Shown: one piece after another, positions 1 through 7,118 of the stretch
Position numbering within the stretch: position 1 is the first letter of the stretch
How the letters are laid out: each line of letters begins with the position of its first letter
Assembly (NCBI GenBank): GCA_910584615.1
Contig: CAJUAM010000021.1
Span: forward strand, 1-58,590
Source: an uncultured Dorea sp.
GTDB lineage: Bacteria; Bacillota; Clostridia; Lachnospirales; Lachnospiraceae
Direction of reading: 5' to 3'
Length of the DNA: 58,590 nucleotides
Notes under the pieces: model-generated
Told to the model about the DNA's origin: nothing
Seen by the model: only the letters and a program-made list of their open reading frames with translations
Databases searched by the model: none
Translations under genes and position numbers: made by a program

Positions 1-205
1 TGATTTTGTTTCCCTCATTTTTTCCCTTATCAGGGTTCGTAATGCCCTGTGGGAATATATAACACAAGGGAAACCTTAAGGGAAAGTTCACCTGCAATAA
101 ACTTAGTGTTTTCAAGGGTTAGCGGATATTTTAATAATAAAATATAACAGCTAATATTCCCCTTAAAAATCATCGAATCACAATCGTAATTTAAGGAGAT
201 AAAAA

Positions 206-655
206 ATGCTTGTCAGAGAATATCAGATATCCGACTGCAAAGAAATTACAGAGCTATTTTATAATACAGTCCACACAGTAAATGCGAAAGATTATACAGA
301 AGAACAATTAGATGTATGGGCAACAGGACAAGTGGATTTAGAAAAATGGAACCAGTCGCTACAAGAACATTACAGCATAGTTGCTATTGAAAATGAGGTG
401 ATTGTAGGCTTTGGGGATATAGATAAAACGGGTTACCTTGACCGTCTGTTTGTTCACGCTGATTATCAGGGAAAAGGTATTGCAACTGCTATTTGTAATC
501 AACTGGAGCAAGCTGTTCAAGGAGATATTATTACTCACGCTTCTATTACGGCGAAGCCTTTTTTTGAAAAAAGAGGTTATAAGGTTGTTAAGGAACAGCA
601 GGTAGAACGACAAGGAATTTTTCTTACAAACTTCTGTATGGAAAAAAACAGATGA
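206..655 (+). CDS. GNAT family N-acetyltransferase
   Basis: A 149-residue GNAT-fold acetyltransferase that should transfer acetyl from acetyl-CoA to an amine. The acetyl-CoA pyrophosphate-binding loop is visible as YQGKGIA (about residues 87-93), preceded by the beta4 strand GYLDRLFVH, and the C-terminal FFEKRGYKVV is typical of the fold. The length is normal for a single-domain GNAT. The start is supported by AAGGAGAT a few bases upstream. It lies in an AT-rich accessory patch, 25 bases before a kinase-like gene, and the two may be co-transcribed. The substrate cannot be told from sequence; small-molecule or antibiotic acetylation is possible. Confidence 0.9.
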   Translation: MLVREYQISDCKEITELFYNTVHTVNAKDYTEEQLDVWATGQVDLEKWNQSLQEHYSIVAIENEVIVGFGDIDKTGYLDRLFVHADYQGKGIATAICNQLEQAVQGDIITHASITAKPFFEKRGYKVVKEQQVERQGIFLTNFCMEKNR

Positions 656-680
656 TTTTCTGTTTAGAATGGAGAAAATG

Positions 681-1193
681 ATGATTATTTTAATAACAGG
701 TGCATCACACACAGGTAAGACTGTACTTGCTCAAAAACTGCTTGAAAAGTATAGATATCCTTATTTATCGATAGACCATTTGAAAATGGGTTTAATTCGT
801 AGCGGCTATGCCAAACTCACACCCAAAGATGACGATAAGCTCACAGAGTATCTGTGGCCTATTGTTCGTGAAATGATTAAAACCGCCATAGAAAATAGGC
901 AAAACCTTATTATTGAAGGGGGTTATATCCCTTTTGATTGGGCAAATGACTTTGCAAAAGAATATCTTGATAATATCAGATACTTTTGCCTTATAATGAG
1001 CGAAAATTATATTAAAAATCACTTCAACAATATCAAGAGATATGCAAGTGCCATAGAAAGCCGCTTAGACGATGAATGGTGTACTATGGAAAGTGTTTTA
1101 GAAGATAATGCACAATTTTTGGAACTTGCAAAAAAGTTCAATGTAAAATATGTGCTGATTGATGATAAGTACAAGATAGATATTGATTTATAA
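681..1193 (+). CDS. P-loop kinase-like / AAA family protein
   Basis: A protein of about 170 residues with an N-terminal Walker A loop (GASHTGKT) directly after a beta strand (MIILIT), then LIIEGGYIPFDW. This layout resembles small-molecule kinases and zeta-toxin-like P-loop proteins. Phosphorylation of a small substrate is a reasonable guess, but no specific family signature is recognised. ATG codons occur at 669, 678 and 681. The GGAGA at 671-675 is best spaced for 681, so that start is preferred. It follows the GNAT gene closely, which suggests a two-gene accessory operon. Confidence 0.7.
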   Translation: MIILITGASHTGKTVLAQKLLEKYRYPYLSIDHLKMGLIRSGYAKLTPKDDDKLTEYLWPIVREMIKTAIENRQNLIIEGGYIPFDWANDFAKEYLDNIRYFCLIMSENYIKNHFNNIKRYASAIESRLDDEWCTMESVLEDNAQFLELAKKFNVKYVLIDDKYKIDIDL

Positions 1194-1284
1194 TAATAAA
1201 TTCTAATTTGTAGCGGTTATATTTGGATTGCCACATTTTTGTGGAAAGATAAGCGTTTATTATGGTAAGATATAGGGGCAAAGA

Positions 1285-1400
1285 TAAAAACACAACGCAA
1301 GGAAACCTTGCAGAACTGGTAGGTAGTCCAGTCGCACCATTTGGGTGTAAGTAGCCCTCCCTCCTTAGGGTCGTCCGTTCTTTGTTCATTACAATCATTT
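1285..1400 (+). ncRNA. yjdF-type (azaaromatic) riboswitch leader
   Basis: The leader of yjdF folds into several short stems by eye: GCAAGG/CCTTGC (1297-1311), ACTGG/CCAGT (1315-1332), GCACC/GGGTG around 1334-1348 and CCCT/AGGG around 1355-1370. It ends close to the yjdF ribosome binding site (AAGGAGG about 1401). A conserved structured RNA in front of yjdF, called yjdF RNA or azaaromatic riboswitch, is established in Firmicutes. The assignment rests on this position, the ACACAACGCAAGG start and the stems, not on a covariance search. Confidence 0.75.
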
Positions 1401-1415
1401 TAAGGAGGAATTGTC

Positions 1416-1832
1416 ATGGACAAAGTATCAGGAAAATTGACAGTGTTTTTTGAAAAACCGTTTTGGGTGGGAGTGTTTGAACGTGTATCTGATGGAAAGC
1501 TATCTGTGTGTAAGGTTACGTTTGGAGCAGAACCCAAAGACTATGAGATTTATGATTTTGTGGCGAAAAATTACTATCGGTTACGATTTAGTCTGGCTGT
1601 GGCAACTGGTGTAAAAGAAGCTGGTCGCAATCCTAAACGGGTACAGCGAGAAGTACGGAAACAGGTAGAGAATACCGGAATAGGTACAAAATCGCAACAT
1701 GCTTTAAAATTACAGCAGGAGCAGTTGAAAACTGAACGCAAGATAGTGAGTAGGGAACAGCGGGAAGCAGAGAAACAGCGGCAGTTTGAACTGAAACAGC
1801 ATAAGAAGAAAGAAAAGCATAGGGGCAGGTGA
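1416..1832 (+). CDS. yjdF: YjdF family protein (DUF2992)
   Basis: A 138-residue protein matching the YjdF family. It starts with the hallmark GKLTVFFEKPFWVGVFER, followed by KVTFGAEPKDYEIYDF and a highly basic, Lys/Arg/Gln-rich coiled C-terminus (about residues 85-138). The family's biochemical role is not established. The gene is known mainly because azaaromatic compounds control it through its leader RNA, which is present here. The length is normal and the ribosome binding site AAGGAGG is strong. The basic tail suggests nucleic-acid binding, but that is inference. A tautomerase gene follows. Confidence 0.9.
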   Translation: MDKVSGKLTVFFEKPFWVGVFERVSDGKLSVCKVTFGAEPKDYEIYDFVAKNYYRLRFSLAVATGVKEAGRNPKRVQREVRKQVENTGIGTKSQHALKLQQEQLKTERKIVSREQREAEKQRQFELKQHKKKEKHRGR

Positions 1833-1882
1833 TATTGCCCCAATTGTGTTGAACTTGTAATTGGAAAGTGGGGAAAGTGGAA

Positions 1883-2092
1883 ATGCCATATATTACAGTC
1901 GAAAGTGGAGCATTATCGGATGAGCAAAAAGAACTACTAATTAAGCGATTGACAGAAGTTTCTTCTGAGATTATGAAAGTACCACAGGAGTTTTTTGTTA
2001 CCACAATTAAAGAGGTATCTGATAAAAATTTTGGTATTGGTGGAAAAACGATTGATAAGGTTAAAGAAGAATATATAAAGAAACATCAATAG
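1883..2092 (+). CDS. 4-oxalocrotonate tautomerase family protein
   Basis: A 69-residue tautomerase beginning Met-Pro-Tyr-Ile-Thr-Val. Proline 2 becomes the catalytic N-terminal base after Met removal, which fixes the start at ATG 1883 instead of the upstream GTG at 1868. The pattern SDEQKELLIKRLTEV, then VPQEFFVTTIKEV, is the usual beta-alpha-beta arrangement, and the length is typical of the hexameric 4-OT type. The purine-rich stretch GGGAAAGTGGAA precedes the start. The physiological substrate is unknown. Its position just after yjdF may link it to handling of aromatic compounds, which is inference. Confidence 0.88.
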   Translation: MPYITVESGALSDEQKELLIKRLTEVSSEIMKVPQEFFVTTIKEVSDKNFGIGGKTIDKVKEEYIKKHQ

Positions 2093-2125
2093 TTTATGAT
2101 ATGTGAAATGAGAGGAATAAGTATT

Positions 2126-2224
2126 ATGGGTGATCAATCACAGGAAATGAAAGAATATATTAAATTTTGGACAAAGTTTTGTCGAAAATCAGAGGAAATT
2201 CTGAAGGAATACAATAACTTGTAA
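2126..2224 (+). CDS. possible 32-residue small protein
   Basis: A short open frame with a charged, probably helical product starting MGDQSQEMKEYIKFW and containing one Cys. It starts 33 bases after the tautomerase and is preceded by AGAGGAATAAGT, an acceptable ribosome binding site. No family is recognised. It could be a genuine small protein of the yjdF-tautomerase transcript, or a chance frame in a decaying region. Confidence 0.35.
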   Translation: MGDQSQEMKEYIKFWTKFCRKSEEILKEYNNL

Positions 2225-2406
2225 AAATATTTAAAGAATGATTTAGAAACAAAATTTGTAAATATAGCATAAGTTATGTGGTATTGACATAAAATTTTAC
2301 TGGAAAGCCCTGTTGACTTTTCTCTTTGCGCTTGCTTGTATGTAGATACAAAGAAAGTTTACCACTGACAGATATGTGGTATATAAATGGTCGGATTGAA
2401 AGTGTA

Positions 2407-2434
2407 GTCCTTCGCCGTAAGGCGGAGGACTTTT
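2407..2434 (+). terminator. hairpin and T-run before the toxin remnant
   Basis: GTCCTTCGCC and GGCGGAGGAC pair around a GTAA loop with one G-U pair and are followed by TTTT. In type III toxin-antitoxin loci a terminator of this kind separates the repeat RNA antitoxin from the toxin gene, and here the toxin remnant starts 20 bases later. No intact antitoxin repeat array could be recognised upstream (2225-2406). Confidence 0.6.
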
Positions 2435-2453
2435 CCGTAATGAGGACAGGCAA

Positions 2454-2776
2454 ATGAAGAAAACAGGCTTTTATATTATCAAAAACCAATTTTTTAAAGA
2501 TATGCCCGATCCATATCTCGAAGGAAACAAAGCGGGAAACCTTGCGGTATTCTCCATATCGTTAATCTAGATGACAGCCGGGAGAGCGCATTTTTAATAC
2601 AGGATATGTTCCCGATAACGGAAGAATATATAGAGCGAGAATACACAATTGCCGGAAATCATCTGATGTTAACAAGTGAGCATACCGTCAAAGAGATTGA
2701 GCAAAAAGCGAGAAAAGTCATAGGCATGTTGATACGTGGCATAAAATATGGATATTATATCTATGCAAACTCCTAA
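2454..2776 (+). pseudogene. broken type III toxin, CptN/ToxN-like
   Basis: Frame 1 starts at ATG 2454 with KKTGFYIIKNQFFKDMPDPY, continues LEGNKAGN, then runs out of register to a stop at 2570. A second frame resumes near 2555 with NLDDSRESAFLIQDMFPITE and continues through EYIEREYTIAGNHLMLTSEH to a stop at 2776. The two pieces look like the N- and C-termini of one toxin of the CptIN/ToxN endoribonuclease type, with the centre (perhaps 70-90 residues) deleted. The family call is from memory of these termini. The upstream terminator hairpin fits the type III layout. It should be inactive. Confidence 0.6.
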
Positions 2777-2803
2777 AAAGCAATCAAATATCTAATAATT
2801 ATG

Positions 2804-3439
2804 TTATAGATATAGGGAGTTCGAGTAACGGACAGAACGCCGGAAATGCTGATAAAATGGGCATTTTCGGCGTTGTTTTATGGCGTTTGGCTCTAAAATG
2901 GCTCTAATTATTTGAGAAATACTGGATTTTGGATAGAAGAAGTCATTCCACGGCTCTTTTACATCAAATTTATAGCCGACACCTAACACGGTTTTTATGT
3001 AGGTTGGGTTCTTGCAGTCCGGCTCTATCTTTTTCCGCAGATTGCAAATTACGGTGGAAATGCTTGAATGGCAGCTATCGCTGTCCATATTCCAAACAGC
3101 TTCAAATATTTGTGTCCGTGTGAGGACAATGCCGGGATTGGAGGCAAGGAGTACAAAGGTACTGTATTCAAGCCGGGTAAGGCTGATGTACTTTCCGTCA
3201 CGCAGTACCCGACGTTGGTGCAGTATGATTTCTAGTCCCGGAAAAGACAGAATGGAAACAGAAGAAACGTGCATAGGTTCAATCTGTATATAGTCAGAGA
3301 TTGCCAATATGATTTTGTCGATTACTTTTTCTTCCTGTTTATTAAGTGTCAGCACTAAAATTTTTCCATAGTTATCAATTATGCAGTCATTATAAGGATT
3401 GTGATAATGACAACATTTCCTTACGTTCTTTTGAAACAA
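2804..3439 (-). CDS. orphan OmpR-type winged-helix regulator
   Basis: A protein of up to 211 residues whose middle part is an OmpR/PhoB winged-helix DNA-binding domain. Visible are SLTRLEYSTFVLLASNPGIV, then LTRTQIFEAVW, SISTVICNLRKKIEP and YIKTVLGVGYKF. There is no receiver domain with a phosphoacceptor Asp; the N-terminal 80 residues are unassigned. The start is uncertain: the first Met overlaps the end of the MATE fragment, and a GTG some 27 codons later (giving MLTLNKQEE) is possible. The last 45 residues after GVGYKF run through a terminator-like repeat and are probably not native. It may be a remnant of a mobile-element regulator. Confidence 0.6.
   Translation of the reverse strand: MFQKNVRKCCHYHNPYNDCIIDNYGKILVLTLNKQEEKVIDKIILAISDYIQIEPMHVSSVSILSFPGLEIILHQRRVLRDGKYISLTRLEYSTFVLLASNPGIVLTRTQIFEAVWNMDSDSCHSSISTVICNLRKKIEPDCKNPTYIKTVLGVGYKFDVKEPWNDFFYPKSSISQIIRAILEPNAIKQRRKCPFYQHFRRSVRYSNSLYL
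2836..2880 (+). terminator. 14-bp inverted repeat, terminator-like
   Basis: AACGCCGGAAATGC (2836-2849) pairs with GCATTTTCGGCGTT (2861-2874) with one G-U pair, followed by GTTTTAT. It could end transcripts from the toxin remnant side. It overlaps the 3' end of the converging regulator gene, which suggests that gene's last codons are a read-through tail. Confidence 0.5.
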
Positions 3440-4001
3440 GATACATAGATAAGATTGTTGCTATTACGTCACTGATTGGCTGTGCAAAAAATATACCATT
3501 TATATCGAAAAAGATTGGCAAAATAAATATAAACGGAATTAAAAACACCACTTGTCTTAATACAGTTATCAGAATAGAGGGTGTGGGGCGGTTAATGGAT
3601 TGAAAGAAAGTGGTTGCCAACATGACAAATCCTAAAACCGGGGTAATGCAGAAGTTTATCCGCAGTCCCGTAATTCCGATATGGAACATTTCTTCTGTTC
3701 CACCAAATGCAGCAAGTATCTGTTTCGGAAAAAACAGTACAATAAGCCAAATAAAACAGGTAATTGATACGGAAAAGATGGTAGCTTGAAAAAGTGTCTG
3801 AATTACCCGGCTATAATTTTTTGAACCGTAATTATTTCCGATAATAGGCTGAATACCTTGACTAATACCGCTTGCGGGCATGATAACGAAAGTCATAATA
3901 CTGGAAACAACGGCATAAACGCTGATTGCAATATCTCCGCCGTACTTTCCTAACTGGCTGTTGTAAACAAGGCCTGAAAACGGGATTCTATTGCGTAACA
4001 T
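3390..4001 (-). pseudogene. MATE efflux transporter, N-terminal half missing
   Basis: These 203 residues match the C-terminal half of a MATE-family multidrug/Na+ antiporter. They contain YGGDIAISVYAVVSSIMTFV, then MPASGISQGIQPIIGNNYGS, with further hydrophobic segments up to SKERKEMLSL. Full MATE proteins have about 450 residues and 12 membrane segments. The first six segments are absent and the sequence upstream of 4001 is unrelated. It is therefore a truncated gene, probably cut by a deletion or insertion that brought in the sequence beginning near 4002. Confidence 0.8.
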
Positions 4002-4013
4002 TTCAAAAATAGG

Positions 4014-4041
4014 TTGTCAATCAGCGAGGATTTGCTATAAT
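4014..4041 (+). promoter_or_regulatory. promoter-like TTGTCA-N16-TATAAT
   Basis: A near-consensus vegetative promoter pointing right, just beyond the truncated end of the MATE fragment. No clear gene follows until the methyltransferase fragment at 4398. The 4002-4397 stretch otherwise holds only this promoter, a short repeat (GGCAACATTTTGGCAACA) and a terminator hairpin. Confidence 0.45.
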
Positions 4042-4215
4042 AAAGGCGTGGCAACATTTTGGCAACAGAAAATCAGCAAGCAAGAACAATTGATGTAATT
4101 GGAGTAAAAAGCGGTGTGTATTTGCATGAAACTTAAATAAATATAGTTAATAACAACGGAGGACACGCCGAGTGGGAATAGAGTAATAAAAATTTTATAC
4201 AGATTATTTTATATG

Positions 4216-4249
4216 GCAGGTAGTCTATAAGATTGCCTGCTGTATTTTT
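4216..4249 (+). terminator. terminator-like hairpin
   Basis: GCAGGTAGTC and GATTGCCTGC pair (two G-U pairs) around TATAA and are followed by TGTATTTTT. With the promoter at 4014-4041 it would delimit a transcript of about 200 bases without a recognisable gene. Confidence 0.5.
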
Positions 4250-4397
4250 AATAGCTGTTTTTGTTCTTTTCCATATGAGATTTTGTTGCCAAAATACGGG
4301 ATTTATCGAAGATTGATATAAAATCAACTGTAATAGGTGCCACAAAAACAGAATGTTTGTTCTGAAAAGTGCTGAAAAAAGAGAATATATAGATAGT

Positions 4398-4511
4398 ATG
4401 CCAAAGAAAGAGAGAAAAAAATATGGGCAGTTTTTTACAAGTATGGAAACTGCAAGGTTTTGCTCAAATTTACAGCTGCGGACTTGCTATAGTTTGCTTC
4501 AACGGCTATAA
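4398..4511 (+). pseudogene. N-terminal scrap of a DNA methyltransferase
   Basis: This short frame starts MPKKERKKYGQFFTSMETAR. The GQFFT pattern followed by an A-R-F helix is the typical opening of N6-adenine DNA methyltransferases of restriction-modification systems. After about 20 residues the match ends and a stop follows at 4509. No methyltransferase body (no NPPY motif) is found. I read it as a deletion remnant. Its distal part now supplies the promoter of the bce-type genes. Confidence 0.5.
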
Positions 4512-4512
4512 T
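4484..4512 (+). promoter_or_regulatory. promoter of the two-component genes
   Basis: TTGCTA (4484-4489) and TATAAT (4507-4512) are 17 bases apart, 33 bases before the preferred start of the response-regulator gene. The -10 box overlaps the stop of the methyltransferase fragment. Confidence 0.6.
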
Positions 4513-4545
4513 AAATAAATCATGCTGGGAGATTGGATATACATT

Positions 4546-5217
4546 ATGTATAAGATTTTAATAATTGAAGATGATTGTTCTTTGGCAAATGCTATAAAAA
4601 AACAGATTGAATCATGGGGGAATGACGTACTGTGTATTACTGATTTTCAGAATATAATTCCTGATTTTATAAAATATGACCCTCACCTTGTATTAGTGGA
4701 TATTATGCTGCCGTTTTTTAATGGCTATCATTGGTGTACAGAAATAAGAAAAATTTCTAATGTGCCAATCATTTTTATATCATCCGCTTCCGACAATATG
4801 AATATTATTATGGCAATGAATATGGGAGGGGATGATTTTATTCCTAAGCCCATTGATTTGGGCGTGATGACTTCGAAAATCCAGGCGGTTCTTCGTCGGG
4901 CTTATGATATGGGAAATAAGATTCCCGTTTTGGAGCATAAAGGGGCAATCCTTAATTTAAATGACACAACACTTACTTTTCAAGGAGAACGGATTGAACT
5001 TACTAAAAACGATTTCCGTATTTTACAGACGCTTTTTGAAAATAAAGGAAAGGTAGTCAGCCGTGATACCCTTATGACAAAGCTTTGGCAGATGGACGTT
5101 TATGTAGAAGAAAATACGCTTACTGTTAACGTCAACCGTCTTAGGAAAAAATTGGATAACGCAGGGCTTTCAAACTTTATTACGACAAAAATCGGATGCG
5201 GTTATATCATAGAATGA
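4546..5217 (+). CDS. OmpR-family response regulator, BceR type
   Basis: A 223-residue response regulator. The receiver domain (about 1-120) has the acidic pair in ILIIEDD (Asp8, Asp9), phosphoacceptor Asp52 in LVLVDIMLP and Lys101 in FIPKPID. The C-terminal winged helix includes LTKNDFRILQTLFENKGKVV and ends TTKIGCGYIIE. ATG 4546 (MYKILIIEDD) is chosen over ATG 4522 because the canonical first strand starts there. It should be phosphorylated by the kinase encoded just downstream and should control the ABC transporter genes that follow. That gene order is the standard arrangement of peptide-antibiotic detoxification modules in Firmicutes. Confidence 0.9.
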   Translation: MYKILIIEDDCSLANAIKKQIESWGNDVLCITDFQNIIPDFIKYDPHLVLVDIMLPFFNGYHWCTEIRKISNVPIIFISSASDNMNIIMAMNMGGDDFIPKPIDLGVMTSKIQAVLRRAYDMGNKIPVLEHKGAILNLNDTTLTFQGERIELTKNDFRILQTLFENKGKVVSRDTLMTKLWQMDVYVEENTLTVNVNRLRKKLDNAGLSNFITTKIGCGYIIE

Positions 5218-5231
5218 AAGAGAGATACGGC

Positions 5232-6239
5232 ATGGAAAAAGAAAATCGGCATCAAATACTCATATGGTACATGAAGCAATATCGCATGACAATACTGTTG
5301 TTTTTTTGTTTCAGCGGTATTTTTGCTTTTATATTTTCTTTATATGAACTAGAAACGGAGGCTGTCCTGTATGCGGCGGGACTTTGTACTCTGCTGGGTG
5401 TTGTTGTACTGTCCGTACATTTCTTTTTTTATAAAAAAAGGCATACAGACTGTACAAGGATGTTGGCGGACATTTCACTGCTGATAGATGAGCTTCCCGT
5501 TCCTAAAACATTAATGGAATTTGATTTACAAAATATGCTTTATGAGATGAGGAAGATATTGGAAAAAAATTTAACCAGCTGGCAGGCTGAACGAAGTGAA
5601 AGTATGGATTATTATACAACTTGGGTACATCAGATCAAGACGCCGATTTCTGTTATGAAAATGACATTGCAAGGAGAAGATACCGATGAGAATCGGGAAC
5701 TTTCAGCAGAACTTTTCCGAATTGAACAATATGTGGAAATGGTTTTAAGCTATCTGCGGCTTGGCAGTGAATCATCAGACTATGTTATCAAAGAATATGA
5801 GCTTGATGGTATCATAAAACAGGCAATCCATAAATATGCTCCACAATTTATCTGCCGTAAAATCAGATTAAACTATTCTCCCTGCCATACTTTGGTATTG
5901 ACAGATGAAAAGTGGCTTTTGTTTATGATTGAGCAAATTCTGTCCAACAGTATCAAATATACGCAAAAAGGGGCAGTTACCATTACCGTGACAGAAGATA
6001 AAATCTTAAAAATTTCAGACACGGGAATCGGAATTGCCGCAGAAGATTTGCCGAGGATTTTTGAGAAAGGATTTACAGGATATAATGGACGTTCTGATAA
6101 AAAGTCTACCGGACTGGGATTGTACCTATGCAAAAAGGCAGCAGAACATCTCTCCCACAATATCAGTGCTGAATCAGCGCCAGGCATGGGCACAGCGATA
6201 TCCATTGACTTACATACAAGTAAACTGACAGTCAATTAA
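5232..6239 (+). CDS. intramembrane-sensing histidine kinase, BceS type
   Basis: A 335-residue sensor kinase with two membrane segments near the N-terminus and only a very short loop between them, the hallmark of intramembrane-sensing kinases that sense through a partner transporter. The H-box is TTWVHQIKTPISVMKM, the N-box LSNSIKYTQKGAVTI, the G1 box ISDTGIGIAAEDLPRIF and the G2 box GLGLYLCKKAAEHL. Starts at 5214 (overlapping the upstream stop) and 5232 are possible; 5232 has AGAGAGA at good spacing. With the BceR-type regulator it should sense the state of the BceAB-like transporter when it engages a peptide antibiotic. Confidence 0.9.
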   Translation: MEKENRHQILIWYMKQYRMTILLFFCFSGIFAFIFSLYELETEAVLYAAGLCTLLGVVVLSVHFFFYKKRHTDCTRMLADISLLIDELPVPKTLMEFDLQNMLYEMRKILEKNLTSWQAERSESMDYYTTWVHQIKTPISVMKMTLQGEDTDENRELSAELFRIEQYVEMVLSYLRLGSESSDYVIKEYELDGIIKQAIHKYAPQFICRKIRLNYSPCHTLVLTDEKWLLFMIEQILSNSIKYTQKGAVTITVTEDKILKISDTGIGIAAEDLPRIFEKGFTGYNGRSDKKSTGLGLYLCKKAAEHLSHNISAESAPGMGTAISIDLHTSKLTVN

Positions 6240-6251
6240 AGCATCTTACAA

Positions 6252-6320
6252 AATTGTCACATGAAACGGTCGAAATGTCACTCGATTCGATGTCGGGTAC
6301 TTCGACCGTTTTGTTACAAT
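6252..6320 (+). promoter_or_regulatory. operator/promoter region before the ABC genes
   Basis: TGTCAC occurs at 6255-6260 and 6276-6281, exactly 21 bp (two helical turns) apart, as expected for tandem binding of an OmpR-type dimer. An 11-bp perfect inverted repeat, AAACGGTCGAA (6264-6274) and TTCGACCGTTT (6301-6311), overlaps it. A -10 box TACAAT lies at 6315-6320 without a good -35 box, which suggests activator dependence. Control by the adjacent response regulator is inferred. Confidence 0.6.
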
Positions 6321-6350
6321 AGCTGTACATTGAAACAGGAGGTATAGATT

Positions 6351-7118
6351 ATGATGATATTAGAAGCAAAAAATCTCCAAAAGATTTATACAACACGCTT
6401 TGGAGGAAACCGTGTATGTGCTTTGTCAAATGTGTCTTTTTCGGTTGAGCAGGGGGAATATGTGGCAATCATGGGTGAATCTGGTTCTGGTAAGACTACA
6501 TTATTGAACATTCTCGCGGCACTTGATAAACCAACGAGAGGAGAAGTTTTGTTGGATGGGAAAAGTTTTTCGGCTATAAAAGAAAGTGCGATTTCAACAT
6601 TCCGCAGGAATAATCTCGGCTTTGTATTTCAGGATTTTAATTTGTTAGATACTTTTTCCCTGCAAGATAATATATTTCTGCCATTGGTTTTAGCAGGTAA
6701 AAAACACAAAGAGATGAACCGTATATTACAGCCTATTGCAAGGAAACTGGGAATTACTGAAATATTGACTAAATACCCTTATGAAGTTTCGGGCGGACAG
6801 AAACAGCGGGCTGCCGTTGCGCGGGCACTGATTACAAAACCAAAACTGCTTCTTGCAGATGAGCCGACTGGCGCACTGGATTCCCGTTCCACAGACAGTC
6901 TGTTAAAGGTGTTTGGCAGTATACATCAGGGTGGACAGACAATTTTAATGGTAACACATTCCACAAAAGCGGCAAGCCACGCAAGCCGGGTGCTTTTTAT
7001 TAAAGACGGGATGATATTCCATCAGATTTACCGTGGCGGTAACACAAACGAACAGATGTATCAGAAAATTTCGGATACCTTAACTTTACTGGCGGCAGGT
7101 GGTGATTACGATGAATAA
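6351..7118 (+). CDS. ABC transporter ATPase, BceA type
   Basis: A 255-residue ATP-binding protein of the MacB/LolD/BceA type. The Walker A is GESGSGKTT (about residues 43-51), the Q-loop VFQDFNLLD, the signature VSGGQKQRAAVARAL and the Walker B LLLADEPTGALD, followed by the switch His in MVTHS. It powers the large permease encoded next, with which it overlaps slightly. The AGGAGG ribosome binding site is well placed. The proposed role is removing peptide antibiotics from lipid-cycle targets and signalling flux to the kinase. Confidence 0.92.
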   Translation: MMILEAKNLQKIYTTRFGGNRVCALSNVSFSVEQGEYVAIMGESGSGKTTLLNILAALDKPTRGEVLLDGKSFSAIKESAISTFRRNNLGFVFQDFNLLDTFSLQDNIFLPLVLAGKKHKEMNRILQPIARKLGITEILTKYPYEVSGGQKQRAAVARALITKPKLLLADEPTGALDSRSTDSLLKVFGSIHQGGQTILMVTHSTKAASHASRVLFIKDGMIFHQIYRGGNTNEQMYQKISDTLTLLAAGGDYDE

